From Neurospora intermedia (Eukaryota; Ascomycota; Sordariomycetes; Sordariales; Sordariaceae): 64,000 nucleotides of DNA. A model generated the notes under the pieces. That model was not told the DNA's origin. It ran no database searches and saw nothing but the letters and a program-made list of their open reading frames with translations. The stretch's first letter is position 1. Each line of letters begins with the position of its first letter. A program made the translations under genes and the position numbers. This document shows, in pieces, positions 45,528 to 57,255 of this stretch. Location: assembly GCA_037102815.1 (NCBI GenBank), contig BTPP01000008.1:248001-312000 (forward strand), written 5' to 3'.

Positions 45528-47228
45528 TCACCTTGGAAATGTCTTCTGGTACTGCTCCAGCTTCGAGTCGAACGAGGTGAAACTGCTATTCTCCCCTTTC
45601 CCATTCTTCTGTGTCTTGGCGACAGGCTCTTCCGTCACCAATAGCTCATCACCATCATCCGAATCACTTTCCGGTGTCACAGCTGCAGCTTCTGGTTGTA
45701 GTTCGTCGATATCGCCTTCGAATGCTTCAGCAACGCTCGAGTACTGTGGCTGTGAGAGATACGACAGCATGGACCGCTGTGTTTTCTTGGGGGCTTTTAG
45801 CATCCCGCGTTCCTTCTTTTTCAGGTATGTCTTGATGAGACCCTGGTCATCAATGTTGTCTTCAGGTTCCCATGTAGGGTTCTGGTCAGGGGGCCAGTCG
45901 CCTTCCCAGAGAACCAGGTACTTGTGAACCTTGACGCCGTGTTCGGTTACCCATTGGTCGTCGAGTAGTTCCTTGACTACCCAGGAACCAGTGGGCTCTT
46001 CAATGCGGGACTTCTTGCGCTTTCTGCTCGGTTTCGGCTGCTCGTCTTTTCGACGCTTCCTTGCGCTGGAGGATTCAATCTGCTTGGGTAGAGAGTCAGA
46101 AGTGACTATCGGTCTAGAGACTGCAATGGGAGCTGCAAGAGGCGTGAAAGAAATCGGCTTGATTTGTGTTGGGTGTGTTAAAGGAAATACTGCTGCTTTA
46201 GGAACCGCTTTGAACTGACGTGTGCTGTTGTCTCTAGACGGAGAAGCTCGCGCAATGGTCTCCGCATTTATTCCTCCAAAGCCACGCGAATGACCTACCC
46301 CATTCTGGCCTGCCCCTTTCTGGCTACCATGTCCACTGACCGAGATTCTTCCTGTCTCAGTGCTGCGGGCAAACATGGGATGAATTCTTCCTGGGGTGGA
46401 AACGACACTCGATGACGGACGCGAGGCAATGTTGCTCGAGACACTTGGCTTTGTTGCTGTTGGTTTGGATGGCCCGGCCACAGGCTGTTGCGCGGACGAC
46501 CCTGAGCTGTTACCTCGCGAATAAGATGTAATCTCTGGACCTAGATCGGCCGACAGGGGATCAGTGGAATCGTAACCCTCCAGGTCCGTACCGCTATCCT
46601 CTACCTCGCTGGGAACTGGTGACTGGTTTTGTAGTTGGAGCTGGATCGCCGCTTCGTCGGAATCATCAAACCTGGGGATTTCGGCCCGCTTCCGTTTTTG
46701 TGGAGTAGCTAACGAGGGGCCGCCAACAGCCTCCTGCTTGGCCAACAGGACGTCCCCCTCTTGCAACGATATGACAGGCTCCGCGGGTGCGTCAAGCGCT
46801 GGCTCGTTCAAGCGGGCCTTTGGAGGACGACCAGGCTTCTTCTTAGCGGGGGCTTGCTCCTGGTTCTTGCGCCTTTGCTCAGCTTCCACAGCCTTATCCG
46901 CTTCCTTAATTTGGAGAGCATCGTACTCCCATTCCTCCAACTCGCGCGGGGATACGTAGTCGAGGACTTCGTTGCATGGGACCAGAAGCCTAGCAGCCGG
47001 GATGTCGGTAAATCCAATATGGTAAAATATACGCCGTCGAGAGTCTGGCTTTGTATCCTTAAGCACAGGCAGGACAAATTGGTCGATGATGTATGCGGTC
47101 GAATCTCGAGGCGGCGCGAGAGTAATGGGAGGCGGCGGTGGACCCGAGCCACGGGTGTACTTTTTGATAGAAGGGAGAGGTATTTCAATAGTCGTCTTGG
47201 GACGGCCGGTGACAGGCTTGCCGGCCAT
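45528..47228 (-). CDS. cdp-2: AT-hook and chromodomain protein, candidate CDP-2 of the HCHC silencing complex
   Basis: A single open frame of 566 residues from the ATG at 47228; the frame upstream has no ATG. The N-terminus has a short GRPK core (about 8-11) and a folded-looking segment (TAYIIDQFVLPVLKDTKPDSR to EEWEYDALQ). An AT-hook follows at about 129-139 (KKKPGRPPKAR). The middle is Ser/Pro-rich and disordered, with basic clusters (ARKRRKDEQ, SRKRKKSR). The chromodomain lies near 415-470: SWVVKELLDDQWV, KYLVLWEGDW, then NPTWEPEDNIDD. In Neurospora, CDP-2 is a chromodomain protein acting with HP1, HDA-1 and CHAP in histone deacetylation of heterochromatin. The assignment is from overall architecture and remembered gene neighbourhood, not from an alignment. 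Other fungal chromodomain proteins remain possible. Confidence 0.75.
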   Translation of the reverse strand: MAGKPVTGRPKTTIEIPLPSIKKYTRGSGPPPPPITLAPPRDSTAYIIDQFVLPVLKDTKPDSRRRIFYHIGFTDIPAARLLVPCNEVLDYVSPRELEEWEYDALQIKEADKAVEAEQRRKNQEQAPAKKKPGRPPKARLNEPALDAPAEPVISLQEGDVLLAKQEAVGGPSLATPQKRKRAEIPRFDDSDEAAIQLQLQNQSPVPSEVEDSGTDLEGYDSTDPLSADLGPEITSYSRGNSSGSSAQQPVAGPSKPTATKPSVSSNIASRPSSSVVSTPGRIHPMFARSTETGRISVSGHGSQKGAGQNGVGHSRGFGGINAETIARASPSRDNSTRQFKAVPKAAVFPLTHPTQIKPISFTPLAAPIAVSRPIVTSDSLPKQIESSSARKRRKDEQPKPSRKRKKSRIEEPTGSWVVKELLDDQWVTEHGVKVHKYLVLWEGDWPPDQNPTWEPEDNIDDQGLIKTYLKKKERGMLKAPKKTQRSMLSYLSQPQYSSVAEAFEGDIDELQPEAAAVTPESDSDDGDELLVTEEPVAKTQKNGKGENSSFTSFDSKLEQYQKTFPR

Positions 47229-48330
47229 TGCGCAGTTTAGGAGGATGGTATGTGGCACTGAATGGTCTGGAGTCGGTGGTTAGAGGTAGGTTCAAGTGGG
47301 CGTGTGCGACGCGCCCCGCGCGGTTGGCCCGCGCAGCTGTGGAGGAAGGGGCCGAAGGCGAGACTTGTCGCGAGAGGGCAGAAAGATGACCGCCGGTATT
47401 TCATCGAGATGCGCCATTGGGACACTGACGGTTTACTTGCAAAGTGCGCCTCGACAAAGCTTGTCGGTCGCCATATCGTGATGTGTTTCAGGTGATGATT
47501 GCTTCCACGTTGATTGTTAAGTTGGCGTTGCGCTGCTGTTCCAGCGCGTCGATCGTTAGGTTTATATTGGGCGCCAAGGCCGGAGTATGTCGGGTTATCA
47601 TATTATTCTTATTTAACTTATATAGCGCCAAGAACATTCCACCAATCTTATGAGCTAGGTAGCTAGGTATTAAGTAAATGAATAGTTTAATTTTATAAAT
47701 AAAATAAATAGAGCTTTATAATTATTAGAGTGTTATTCTAATCTGTTTTACTATTAGTTTGACAATGTTGAACTATTGTAATTATTTTTTGATTTTTGAT
47801 TTTTCTTTTTTCCCATTTTTAAGCAATATTGCAGCCCGGAGTTACAACCTTGGAGTTATCTTCGACAGGTGATGGACCATTGGGGGTTGAGCAGTTGACC
47901 AACAGTCACATCCCAGCTTGCACCCCCCTGACCAAACTTGTCGCAAGACATCAATCGGGAGTTCACAAGGGAAGTTCAGGTCCCTTGGCGATGGCGCTTA
48001 TCTTATCTTTGTCTGGGATACCAGTACCTAGAGGTACCCCAGACGGGAGCTGCTGCACAGCAAGCCCCAGTACGTACCTACAGGTAGCTGCAGCAGTTCA
48101 CAGCCGCTAAAAACAGCCCACTGGCACTTGCATCACAGCGAACTTTGTCGAAAGACCGTGCCTCGTCCATCCCCACCCCACCAAATTACGCACTTCGATC
48201 CATTGTTCACCTCACCCGGGAGCTCTCAACTCTACGCCAAGCTTGGAAATCGAGACAACTCTCACCCTGAAGACGACGACGACTCGACCGGTTCTTCTGT
48301 CGATACACACACATCATATACGCACACACA
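47229..48330. other. Divergent region between the chromodomain gene and PAM17
   Basis: Contains an AT-rich stretch at about 47660-47820 with no coding content, and the word gctaggtagctaggta near 47654. The last 100 bases have a C-rich leader ending in cacacacaATG. Both promoters should lie here. Confidence 0.5.
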
Positions 48331-49244
48331 ATGCTTAGCTCAACAGCAACAACGATGCTCCGCGCCGGCGTCAGCCGGTCCTCCGGCGCCCTCCAGCCCA
48401 TGCTCCTCCGCAGCACCGCCTGCCCCTGCTCGCCCTTCTCCATGAACACCAAGCTTCCACAACCAACCTCTGTGCGCCCTCTCTCGACGTCACCTTCTGC
48501 CCTCGCCCTCCGTTTCCGCGCCCAACAACAAGCCCAGCAGGCCCAGCAGCAGCTTCGTAGGGCTTCTTCTTCTTCTTCTTCCTCCAGCACCCGCCAGCGC
48601 TCCGATGCCGAGCTCGACGCCAACGCCGCCGAAGCCGCCGCCGCGGCGCAATCAGCCGCCCACGCCGGGGAGCCCGTGCTGGACTGGAACACCTTCTTCA
48701 AGCTGCGCAAGACCAGGCGGAGGGTGCAGCTGGCCTTTAGTGTGATCATGACGCTGATCACGTCGGGGGCTGGAGGCGCGGTTCTGAGCACGGGTGTGGC
48801 CGACGCCATGGTGGCGCAGGTGCCGCTCGAGCCCATGTTTGCAGTCGGTCTGATGACGGCCAGCTTCGGTGCGCTGGGGTGGCTGATGGGGCCTGCCATG
48901 GGTGGCATGGTGTTCAACGCGCTGAAGAGCAAGTACAGAGGTCAGATGGAGATCAAGGAGGGCCAGTTCTTTGCGAGGATCAAGAAGCACCGTGTTGATC
49001 CTAGCGCTAGCTCTATGGGTAACCCTGGTAGGTTTTTCTTTTCTTTTTCTTTTTGCTTTTTGTCTCAGGATGAAGCAGAGGGGAAAGACTGCGGATGAAA
49101 TGGAAAAGTACGGACAAGTTGGGCTAACATGACTGGAACCTAGTTCCCGATTTCTATGGCGAGAAGATCTCCAGCGTTGCTGGCTACAGACAGTGGCTCA
49201 AGGACCAGAGGGCTTTCAACAAGAAGCGCACTACCTTCGTTTGA
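48331..49244 (+). CDS. PAM17: PAM17, presequence translocase motor subunit
   Basis: An inner-membrane component of the TIM23 import motor that stabilises the Pam16-Pam18 module. Exons 48331-49027 and 49144-49244 are joined in phase 1 (donor GTAGGT, acceptor CCTAG), giving 265 residues. The first 60 or so residues form a mitochondrial presequence rich in Arg/Ser/Leu, with VRPLSTS as a likely cleavage region. A Gln/Ser/Ala-rich linker follows, then the conserved LDWNTFFKLRKTRRRVQL (about 117-134). Two membrane helices lie at about 135-155 and 168-193 (FAVGLMTASFGALGWLMGP). The second exon supplies the family ending VPDFYGEKISSVAGYRQWL. It is longer than the yeast protein (197 residues) because of the linker. 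Divergent from the chromodomain gene and convergent with UBA4. Confidence 0.95.
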
Positions 49245-49583
49245 GCGTATCGATCGGGTAATAGTAAATTTGCGTTGTGCTTGACTTCTGGGAAGCAGCT
49301 AGGATTGAAAAGGAATGACATGATGATTTGATGTCGGGTCGCGTGGTATGTACGAGGATAGATACAGCAGGGGCATTCGTCCGGACATAAGGACTGGCTA
49401 TGTCTAAGTCACTCAAGAACCATTTTCTTCCGTGCTTAGTATCCCCCGACTGACCATGGAGATTGTGCGTTCAATATGTATATGTAACTATATTTGGTAT
49501 ATCTTGGTCGCCAGCGGAGGAAATCGCTCCAGCAGATCTTGTATCCTGGTCTCTATCTCCCGAAAAGACCGGACACACTGTGG

Positions 49584-51135
49584 CTATAGATACGGGAAAC
49601 TTGGGTCAACCTGCTCCTTCCAAGCCTTCATTCCCCCGGCAATATCCACAATCTTCCTGCTCCCTCCGTTATCAAGTCCCATCTCCTTCAACTTTTCCAC
49701 CGCCTCCTGCGAGTCCAGCCCTCTTCTACAGACCACGTATATGGGGATGTCCTCATCTCCATCTCCGTCGTGGAGATGGATTTCCGGCGGTAGAATATCA
49801 CCTACCTTGGGTGTCTCCCCGCTCCGCTTCAACTGTGCAGCCTTACTCAATAACTTACCAAACGGCAGATTAACTGCCCCCTCGATGCTCCCAAAGCTGA
49901 AATGTTCCTTCTCCCTCGTATCCAGCACCACATACTTCTTTCCTTCCCCCTTGCCGTCCTTTCCTTGTACACTTTCCACAAACTCCTTTGGCGTGATCCT
50001 CTCCTCCTCTGACAGTACTACCCCCTTTTCCGGCCCGCCACCAGCCAACCCACAGAAAAATTCATAATTCGGCTCTCCGTTCTTCACTCCCTCCAGCGTC
50101 AACCTGTGCTGGCTTCCCTCGCCACAAGCGAAGCAGTTCTTCTTTCTCGGCGCCATTTTCAAAGCACGGAAAGTGAAGGGCGACAGGAAAGAAGTCAGCG
50201 AGTACGAGTACAGCAGCAACGTAGGTTCCACCACGGGAGAGGTAGTAGTAGTAGTAGTAGTAGGAATGTGAAGCGCCGAAGCTAGAATCTTGATGGCCTC
50301 CCCCGCCTGCGCCACGCCCATCAGTCCTACCACGGGACCCACGATGCCCGCTTCGCCGCACGAGAGCTGGGCGTTGGCCGGTGGCGGTTTCTTGAAGCAG
50401 CACCGGTAGCAAGGCGGGTACGGACCGCCGTCGAGTTGACCCTGCGTCGTAGGCGGGCAGTTGAGGACAATGATTTGCCCCGAGGTTTGCACGGAGGCGG
50501 CCGAGACAAGCGGTTTGCAGAGGAGCACGCAGACGTCGGAGATCAGGTAGCGGGTGGCGGGGTTGTCGGTGCAGTCGAGGATGAGGTCGTATTGTGAGAT
50601 CAGATCGGCGGCGTTGAGTGGGGTGATGTGAGTGGTGTGAGCGACGTAGGTGGGGAGTGGGTTGAGGCCGCGGAGGTGGGTGATGAGGGACGAGACTTTG
50701 GACTGCCCGATGCGAGAGGTGGAGTGGCCGACTTGTCGGTGCAGATTAGAACGCTCGACGGTGTCGCCGTCGACGATGCCGATGGTGCCGATGCCGGCGC
50801 CGGCAATGTATTGGGCGGCGGGGCAGCCGAGGCCGCCGGCGCCGATGATGAGGACTTTGGCGTTTATAAGACGGAGTTGGGCTGGGGATAGATAGGGTGG
50901 GGGTGTTAGTAGTAGTCAGATATGGTTTGTTTACTTTGGTTCAGGGGTAACGAACGGTTGGCTGAAAAGTAACGTTGGGGACGAAGTGGAAGTGCTCACC
51001 TTCTTTTCCCATTCCAGGTACAATCATCTGACGGGAGTATCTATCGAGCTCTTCTTCTGTGAGAGGCCGGCTCGTGTCCCGAGGGGCAGAGCTAATTGAG
51101 CCATTTTGGTCTGAGCTGGCGCCGCCGTTCTGCAT
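49584..51135 (-). CDS. UBA4: UBA4, adenylyltransferase and sulfurtransferase (E1 for Urm1)
   Basis: Activates the ubiquitin-like protein Urm1 by adenylation and thiocarboxylation, supplying sulfur for tRNA wobble thiolation and for urmylation. Exons 51135-51000 and 50881-49584 (donor GTGAGC, acceptor CCCCAG, phase 1) give 477 residues. The E1 half shows RYSRQMIVPGMG, the ATP loop GAGGLG (about 59-64), DGDTVERSNLHRQ, and DLILDCTDNPATRYL. A zinc-site CYRCC and the E1-like cysteine in LSCGEAGIVGPV follow. After a poly-threonine linker (a tag-repeat at about 50240-50262) and a second zinc-type CFAC, the rhodanese domain has VLDTREKEHF and the active cysteine in VVCRRGLDSQ (Cys about 430). Every catalytic residue I looked for is present. 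Confidence 0.96.
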
Positions 51136-51761
51136 CTTGTTGTGTTTGGGGTAAGATGATTTGAAACGTTGAAGTGCGATCCATAAAAATCCCCAGTTAC
51201 CGTCAGTGATAGATAGGTAGCGAGTGCGGGGCAGCTATCGCAAGATCAAAGAGCTTGATTGATTATGGTTGATTACTTCCTGATTACCAATATCTCAACC
51301 TTTTCGGCACCTATGAACCTAGCATTGAGCTTCTGCCTCTTTGATATATGGCTTGATTTCCGCGTGTATCTCTTCCAGATGCAATCATGTGAAACTGAAT
51401 GAGGAAAAGGGAAAAGGTAAAATCGTAGGGCTGAATCAACCCCACTGACCACTGCTGCAGTCCTCCAGTTCTTGGCACACAGCTCGACCCCCTGTAGCGG
51501 AGGCGTAGGCGGTGAGGAATTGGCACGTTCACGTCCCTCCGTTATCGATTTCCGGCTCCACTCAAAAGTCAATTCTGCCCATCACTCAATCCTGGGGGAG
51601 CAATTGTGGTCAGTCGAGGTACGCACGTTGTTCAACTCCATTCAGTCCACATCTTGAACCCTGCCAACATCTGCATCATCGTCTCTTAACTCGCCTACCT
51701 CACATCACATCGTATCAGTACATCGAGACCAAACAGATATTGCGAATAAACATAAACAGCC

Positions 51762-52650
51762 ATGGTTCGTCCACTCTCCCCAACAATCAACCGACCAAAG
51801 CAACCAAGTCCCCAACCCATCCCACCTTCCATTCGTTCATTCATTCCTCCCAGGGTCCCCTCCCCCCTTGCGCAACGAAAGACAACCTCCTAACCTTCTT
51901 TTCCTCCCCCTCCTCCTCATCTGGCGACACCAACTACTGTAGGTAGTGTAGTGTAAACTAACCCAACTGACCACGCCACCATCACAGGCCCCAACAGCCC
52001 CGACCCCAGGCAAACGCCTCTCGGCCCGCGAAAAAGCGCTGAAGCGCCTCGCCGACCCCCTCCTCCCGCGCAAGCTCCACCGCGAGAACAACGTGGTGTC
52101 GGACTCCTTCATCGACTCGAAAAAGGACAAGCGCACCATCAAGCACAACGCCTTTGTGTCGCGGATCGCCAAGACCGTTCCCGGTTCATCTGGCTCGGGC
52201 TCTTCTCGCAAACTCAAGCGGAGGCGTCCCTCGAAAAAGCTGGTGACGACGCTGGAGAGCTTGGGCGATGTGTTGGGTGAAATCAGCAATGAGATCAGGG
52301 AGGACCAAGAAAGCGGCAAGACGATGGATGCGCAGCAGGAAGCGATGGGAAGGGTGAGGCATAAGAGCTTGAAGACACGGCCGGGAGCGTTGAAGAGGAA
52401 GGAAAAGGTGGTTAAGACGGAGATGGATCGGTTTGGGAGGAGTTTGGCGCAGTTGGCGACGGTTAAGGAACCGGCGGCGGCGGCGGCGGCTGCGCCTGCG
52501 ATGGAGGTTGAGCAGCAGCAGCCGACACAGACACAGGGGGCACAGGTGACGACACAACAACCGGCAACGACGAATAGGTGGGCGGCGCTGAGGGGGTTTA
52601 TCTCTGCTACTATGGAGCAAAACCCTGCTTTCTTGGGGAAGACGGCATGA
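51762..52650 (+). CDS. SLX9: SLX9-like ribosome biogenesis factor
   Basis: A nucleolar protein needed for 18S rRNA and 40S subunit maturation. Exon 1 contributes only the ATG (51762-51764), followed by an unusual donor GTTCGT. Exon 2 is 51988-52650 after ATCACAG, giving 221 residues. The N-terminus after splicing reads MAPTAPTPGKRLSAREKAL. Family hallmarks are SDSFIDSKKDKRTIKHNAFVSRI and KLKRRRPSKKLVTTLESLGDVL, then a helical middle part with KTRPGALKRKEKVVKTEMDRF and an Ala/Gln-rich tail. The start is supported because the second exon has no in-frame ATG before the conserved region. Divergent from UBA4. Confidence 0.85.
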
Positions 52651-53571
52651 TCGTGTCGGTCAATGCCCACTTGTCATTTTGAGATCACTTTGTTGTTGTT
52701 GGGAATTCGGCGGCGTTGGAGAGGCATACATGTACCAATTGTGTATCATTTTTTCGCTTCGATTTTTTACGTAGACTAAACAGTATATATTCATCTGCTC
52801 CTGTTCGTTCCATGCACTTTGACCGAGACGATATTGCAACCTATGGAAGAATGTGAGACATAAAGAGCCATGATTATGAGTACCTCAAGTTCAGCGATCC
52901 CTGAGATGAATAAAAAGACAGAAGAAGAAAGAAGGACCACATTTGTTAAGCCATATACACACGCCTGAAAATAGGCTACAATGCCATAATGCGAATATTC
53001 CCCATCTTATGCTAGATATTCCGTATCAAGTTCGGGCGTCATAGCACCCCGGGCTCTCAACCAAGCCACAGGAGAGCTCATCCTTTGGGATCATGATTTA
53101 CTTGGTTTCTTTTTCTTTTCAATCATGCCTCTCTCCCCCTGGGAATGATTATGTGTGGTTTTGAGTGCTTCACGGCTCGTAACTTGAACCCTAACGCCTA
53201 TTAACGCCTCTCCGTCAGTCTGACGCCGCGCTTTGTGCTGATGACCCCTACAGCGCGGGTAGTCGTCCATCTCGACGCTGTGACCAAAAAAAAAAGAAAA
53301 CTTCTCCCGTTACACGCAGTGATGCAGGAATATTGCTAGTAGAAGGGGCCCGTTGACGGTGCATTCGTTCCTTGTTTCAGCCTTCTTCCAATGGGGTTGC
53401 GCTCTCTCGTTCAAAGGTATCCTAAAACTTTTTGTTTCTCTCTGCCAGTGTGGATGGAAGCCTGCTTCTGAGACGGGCGGGATATCACCTGTCCAACGCA
53501 CACCATCAACAACAAACAGCCAGCTACAGCCAGCTAGCTTACTCGCATCGCACACTCGCTGATTCGCACTA
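52651..53571. other. Convergent 3' spacer
   Basis: Between the stops of SLX9 (plus) and the Ulp1-fold protease (minus). No supported gene; contains an A-run at 53285-53295 and otherwise plain sequence. Confidence 0.5.
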
Positions 53572-54630
53572 CTACTCAATGCGGGGCGGTGTCTTTGACG
53601 ATCCGGATTTCGACGATGTCGACATGGGGCTCAAGCTCCGTCGCCTCTCGCCCTCCTTCCGTAACGACTCGATGATCTGCATCATCTCCTTGCGGCCGCC
53701 CGCGCTGTCGATGACCTTGTTGGCCATGGACATGGACACCTTTTCGTTGGAGTTGGCGTTCAGCAACCGCTTGATGAGAAGGTGGCGCATCACGATGCAG
53801 ACGTAGACGCCGCAGTCGCTGTTGTTGCCCTGTTGTGGGGAGTCCTCCATCTGGTGGAACCGCAGGGGCATGCCGAGCACCCGGCCGAGACGGTCCGTAC
53901 ACTTTTGGGCTTCGTAAAAGTTTGCACCACCGAGCGAGTCGTAATGGAACGCAACACGGTCGATGACGGACACGACGAGCAGTGACCAATGGGAACCACC
54001 GTCGGCGCGCTCGCGGTCCCGGCTGTCGTTGACCGGCAGGAAAATGTGCGTCGTTTTCTTGAAGTCGGGGAGCGCGCTGCCGATGCTTTTCAGATCGATA
54101 GCTTGCATCAGGAGAAACGTTATGCTAGGTCGTAGGAGAACGATGTGGGCGCGCGGGTACTTGGGAAGGACCTCTCTCTCAAGCCATCTGGAGTACGCAT
54201 GTCAGATCGGGGGACCCGGTATAGGAAAGAAGGGGAGTGAGGTATCGGCAATGTGTACATACTCTTCCCAAAAGGCAATGTTCTAAACCAGGTTAGCAAC
54301 CAAAGCGACAACAACAGTGAATTGTAACATACGTTATCAGTAAGCCAGTCATATTTGAGCGAGACGATATCGTCACTCGTCACTAATCACCCCCAAGTCA
54401 GATCGAGGTCAACAGACATATGCCAGACCGATCCACATACGGAGAATGTCATGGTAGGAGAGGTATGGTTTTGAAGGTGTGAGCTAAACGGATTGTCTGT
54501 GTTAGCAGAAGTGTTCTTGGACAAATAGCGATGCGATGTGCCTAGTCCCGCGACCTCGTCATCCTGCGACGTCAATTCGGCTTCCTACAGGCAAGGACGG
54601 CCAATTCGAATAGCTCAACAGTCTCTTCAT
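53572..54630 (-). CDS. Ulp1/SENP8-type cysteine protease (NEDD8- or SUMO-specific), C48 family
   Basis: Removes a ubiquitin-like modifier (by family, NEDD8/Rub1 for this short form) from targets or precursors. Exons 54483-54441, 54382-54333, 54282-54263 and 54187-53572 join with consistent phase at GTATGT donors. A tentative first exon, 54630-54589 (MKRLLSYSNWPSLP, weak GTAGGA donor), gives 256 residues. The N-terminal core reads PYLSYHDILLTSDD, KYDWLTDN, NIAFWEEWLE, then HIVLLRPSITFLLMQ. Catalytic residues are visible: His in GGSHWSLLVVSV, Asp in HYDSLGG, and the Gln and Cys of QQGNNSDCGVYVC. The C-terminus is a charged Ser-rich tail. Only the tentative first exon is uncertain. Confidence 0.88.
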
Positions 54631-57169
54631 TGTATCAGCCGGCAACTGGCCGCAAATTACGACTGGAAGCTGTCGTCTCCGTGGCGCTCTGGCGAAGGCG
54701 GCTACTCGGTCACTCCAGATCGAGGTAGCACCAAGCACCAACCCCGGCGTCAAACCCAGCTTGCTCCCCATCGCCTTGACAATCATGAACCTCTGGAACT
54801 TTTAAAAGGAACGGAACACGGGTGGCTCACTGAATCTCCAAAATGTTTGGTGATTTTCCGCCGGAAGCTTGGCATTGTGGTTGTTGGTTTTCGGAAGACC
54901 GCAGAACTGTGAAAGGGTATCGAAGCCTAGATCGTTGGTATCGCGCAAAACGGTATCGACGTCGCTGAAGTCTCGGATGTACAATAGAGACTAGTCTAGA
55001 GGGTGGTTATAGTTTTTAGAGAGCCTTCTTTTGGAGGGGTCGATTGAATTAGCCGTTGTTGTTCGTATCGGTTTCTGTTCGCTCTCTCGGGCTTCGAATA
55101 TGCCAAATTTCGAGCGGGGATCGTATGGAATGCAACACGGTGACCAAGTCAGAGAATCACCGGATTGTTGTCTTTGAATGTTGTCACAGAGACACTGGCT
55201 CGAAATGCGCGGGCAAGAACTTAGTCGGATTGAAAGAATGGAGGGCACCACTTTAGACCGGGGACTTTGTGAAGAAAAGGTTAGCGGGAACGACCGATGC
55301 AGTTGGTGGACTGGTGGGTGGATGTGAGACCTGGAGGTGCCTGCCCGCGCCCCGCGCTGCAGGCAAAGCGCTTGTAAGCCGCTGATGGAATCTGTTAAGA
55401 GTCACGGCTATTTTGTCTGTTTGCGCTAACACTCCGCTTCTCTCGCTGTCCGGTGTGTTCAACAAGGCCCACCCGACCTGTCGTCTGTGCAGTCAATAGC
55501 GCCCGCCTAAGGCCGACATCACGGGAGCCGACTGACGTCTACCCGTGAGCCGTGGAAAGGCACAGAGTCCCAAGAAAACAATGTGGACAATGGACATCAG
55601 ACAATCATCATGGGTGGGCCATTTTGTTCTAGACTTTTCAACTTGTCCCATCGGTCTCCGAGCAGTGCTTGTAGTGTAGTTCCCGTCTTTTGACTCCCCA
55701 AAAATGGGCTCATGATGGAGTTGGAGCAACAGCTTCGACGAACGAAACGAACGGGGACTCAAATCGACCACGGACATTGGGGCCGGGACGCTAACCATCT
55801 GCGAGACTGCGTTGGCAAAAAGCAGCCAGACGTGTTGAAGGCAACATCGCAATGGCTGAGCTAAAGACGTCATTGGGCGAAAGTGCCGTACACTAAATCT
55901 GCAGGTGCAGATCGCCGCCAGGCCTGTTCCCTTCGGTTGAGACCGCCTTATCGTGCATCTTATCGCTTTTTCTGCCGATGTTCCCTTTGCCGCCCTCAGA
56001 ATCACAGTGGGCCACGTTGAGATTCGAGGGATTATGGTATGGCCCAGAAAACGGACCACCTACTACAATGTCGTTTTGTTTCCTTCCACTCCAAGAATCA
56101 GTCAATGTTACAACGGGGGTGCTATACCAACTCCCGGTTTCCGAGGGCCGAGGACCTTGGCTTCCATCCCTTGAGGATGACGACGAAAACCCACTATCTA
56201 GATCAGCACTGCCACCATTGCTTGCGTCTACGTTGAGGCTCATCTCAGCCTTATGACCCATTTGGGACGAACGAGTCATTTGGAGTTCCCGTGTCCGAGC
56301 GAGCCTTGATATTGCCGCCCATTCACGACTGTCGACTTTCCGGCTCACCAACATCTTCAACTATCGTCATTTCAGCGTTATGGGAAACCACCGCGTATCA
56401 CCGGGCACCACCTTCTGCGTTTCTTCCGATAGGAAATATCCTATGGTGTAAAGCGCCATTGAAATCCGTCGACCTGGCATGGGAACGTCACCGAAGTGGT
56501 TGGTGTGGCCGGTGAAGCTTTAGATGTGGCTTGAAATGATATGTACGCCTGGCCAGTCCATTGGAGGCTTGAGATGAATACCTACAGGGCTGCTGGGCGG
56601 AAGTCATCATGAGGCATATCGACGTCGATATGCAAACAGGAGCGTTTACGCCCTTGAGACGCGCTTCGGGTACCTTACACCGCGGCTATTCTTTGTCCAA
56701 AGGCGAGCGGCGTCTTTGCCGGTCAACTTTTGGAGGCATCACCATGAATATTTGCACCGGTCCTGAACATATAGGCGCCGTGGCGTTCGACTTAGATGTT
56801 GGGACCCAAGATGTGGTATGGTGAATGTTGGTTCACAAGGTTCAAAGATGTTACAGTATTCGTCTGTCAAGTGACCAGGCCGAATTTGTTAATCACGGAC
56901 ATCGAATAAATGGAAGCATTGCATATATGCGGCGCTGGAAGCCCGGTGAACTGCAAGATGCAGATTTTGAATGCTTCTCCGGCTTTAAATTTTTGTTGAT
57001 TATTTCGCATCTTCCATCACTCTATAAATGATGGCTCATAGTCAACAAGTTCCCTTGTCCTTATTTCCCCCGACTTCCAACCACCACCAACATTCATCGC
57101 CAAAGATACGCCAAAGCATGTCACCAGACGATAACCGGCCATAGCTTCATACTAAACCGCCCAAGATTC

Positions 57170-57170
<1 letters not shown>
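54631..57170. other. 2.5-kb spacer, one weak ORF
   Basis: No domain-bearing gene was recognised. The best frame is minus, from an ATG at 56354 to 55893 (MLVSRKVDSREWAAISRLA, then a Ser/Gly-rich middle with DLDSGFSSSSSRDG), about 153 residues. It could be a disordered protein or an exon, but nothing else supports it. Confidence 0.35.

Positions 57171-57229
<59 letters not shown>
57171..57229. repeat. Pure run of 59 adenines
   Basis: An uninterrupted A homopolymer between ttcc and tccagg. This length is unusual for unselected fungal DNA. It may reflect slippage or the tail of a retroposed transcript lying to its left on the plus strand, although no gene-like sequence is visible there. Confidence 0.9.
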
Positions 57230-57232
<3 letters not shown>

Positions 57233-57255
57233 AGGCCTATATTAGCTTCCACGCG

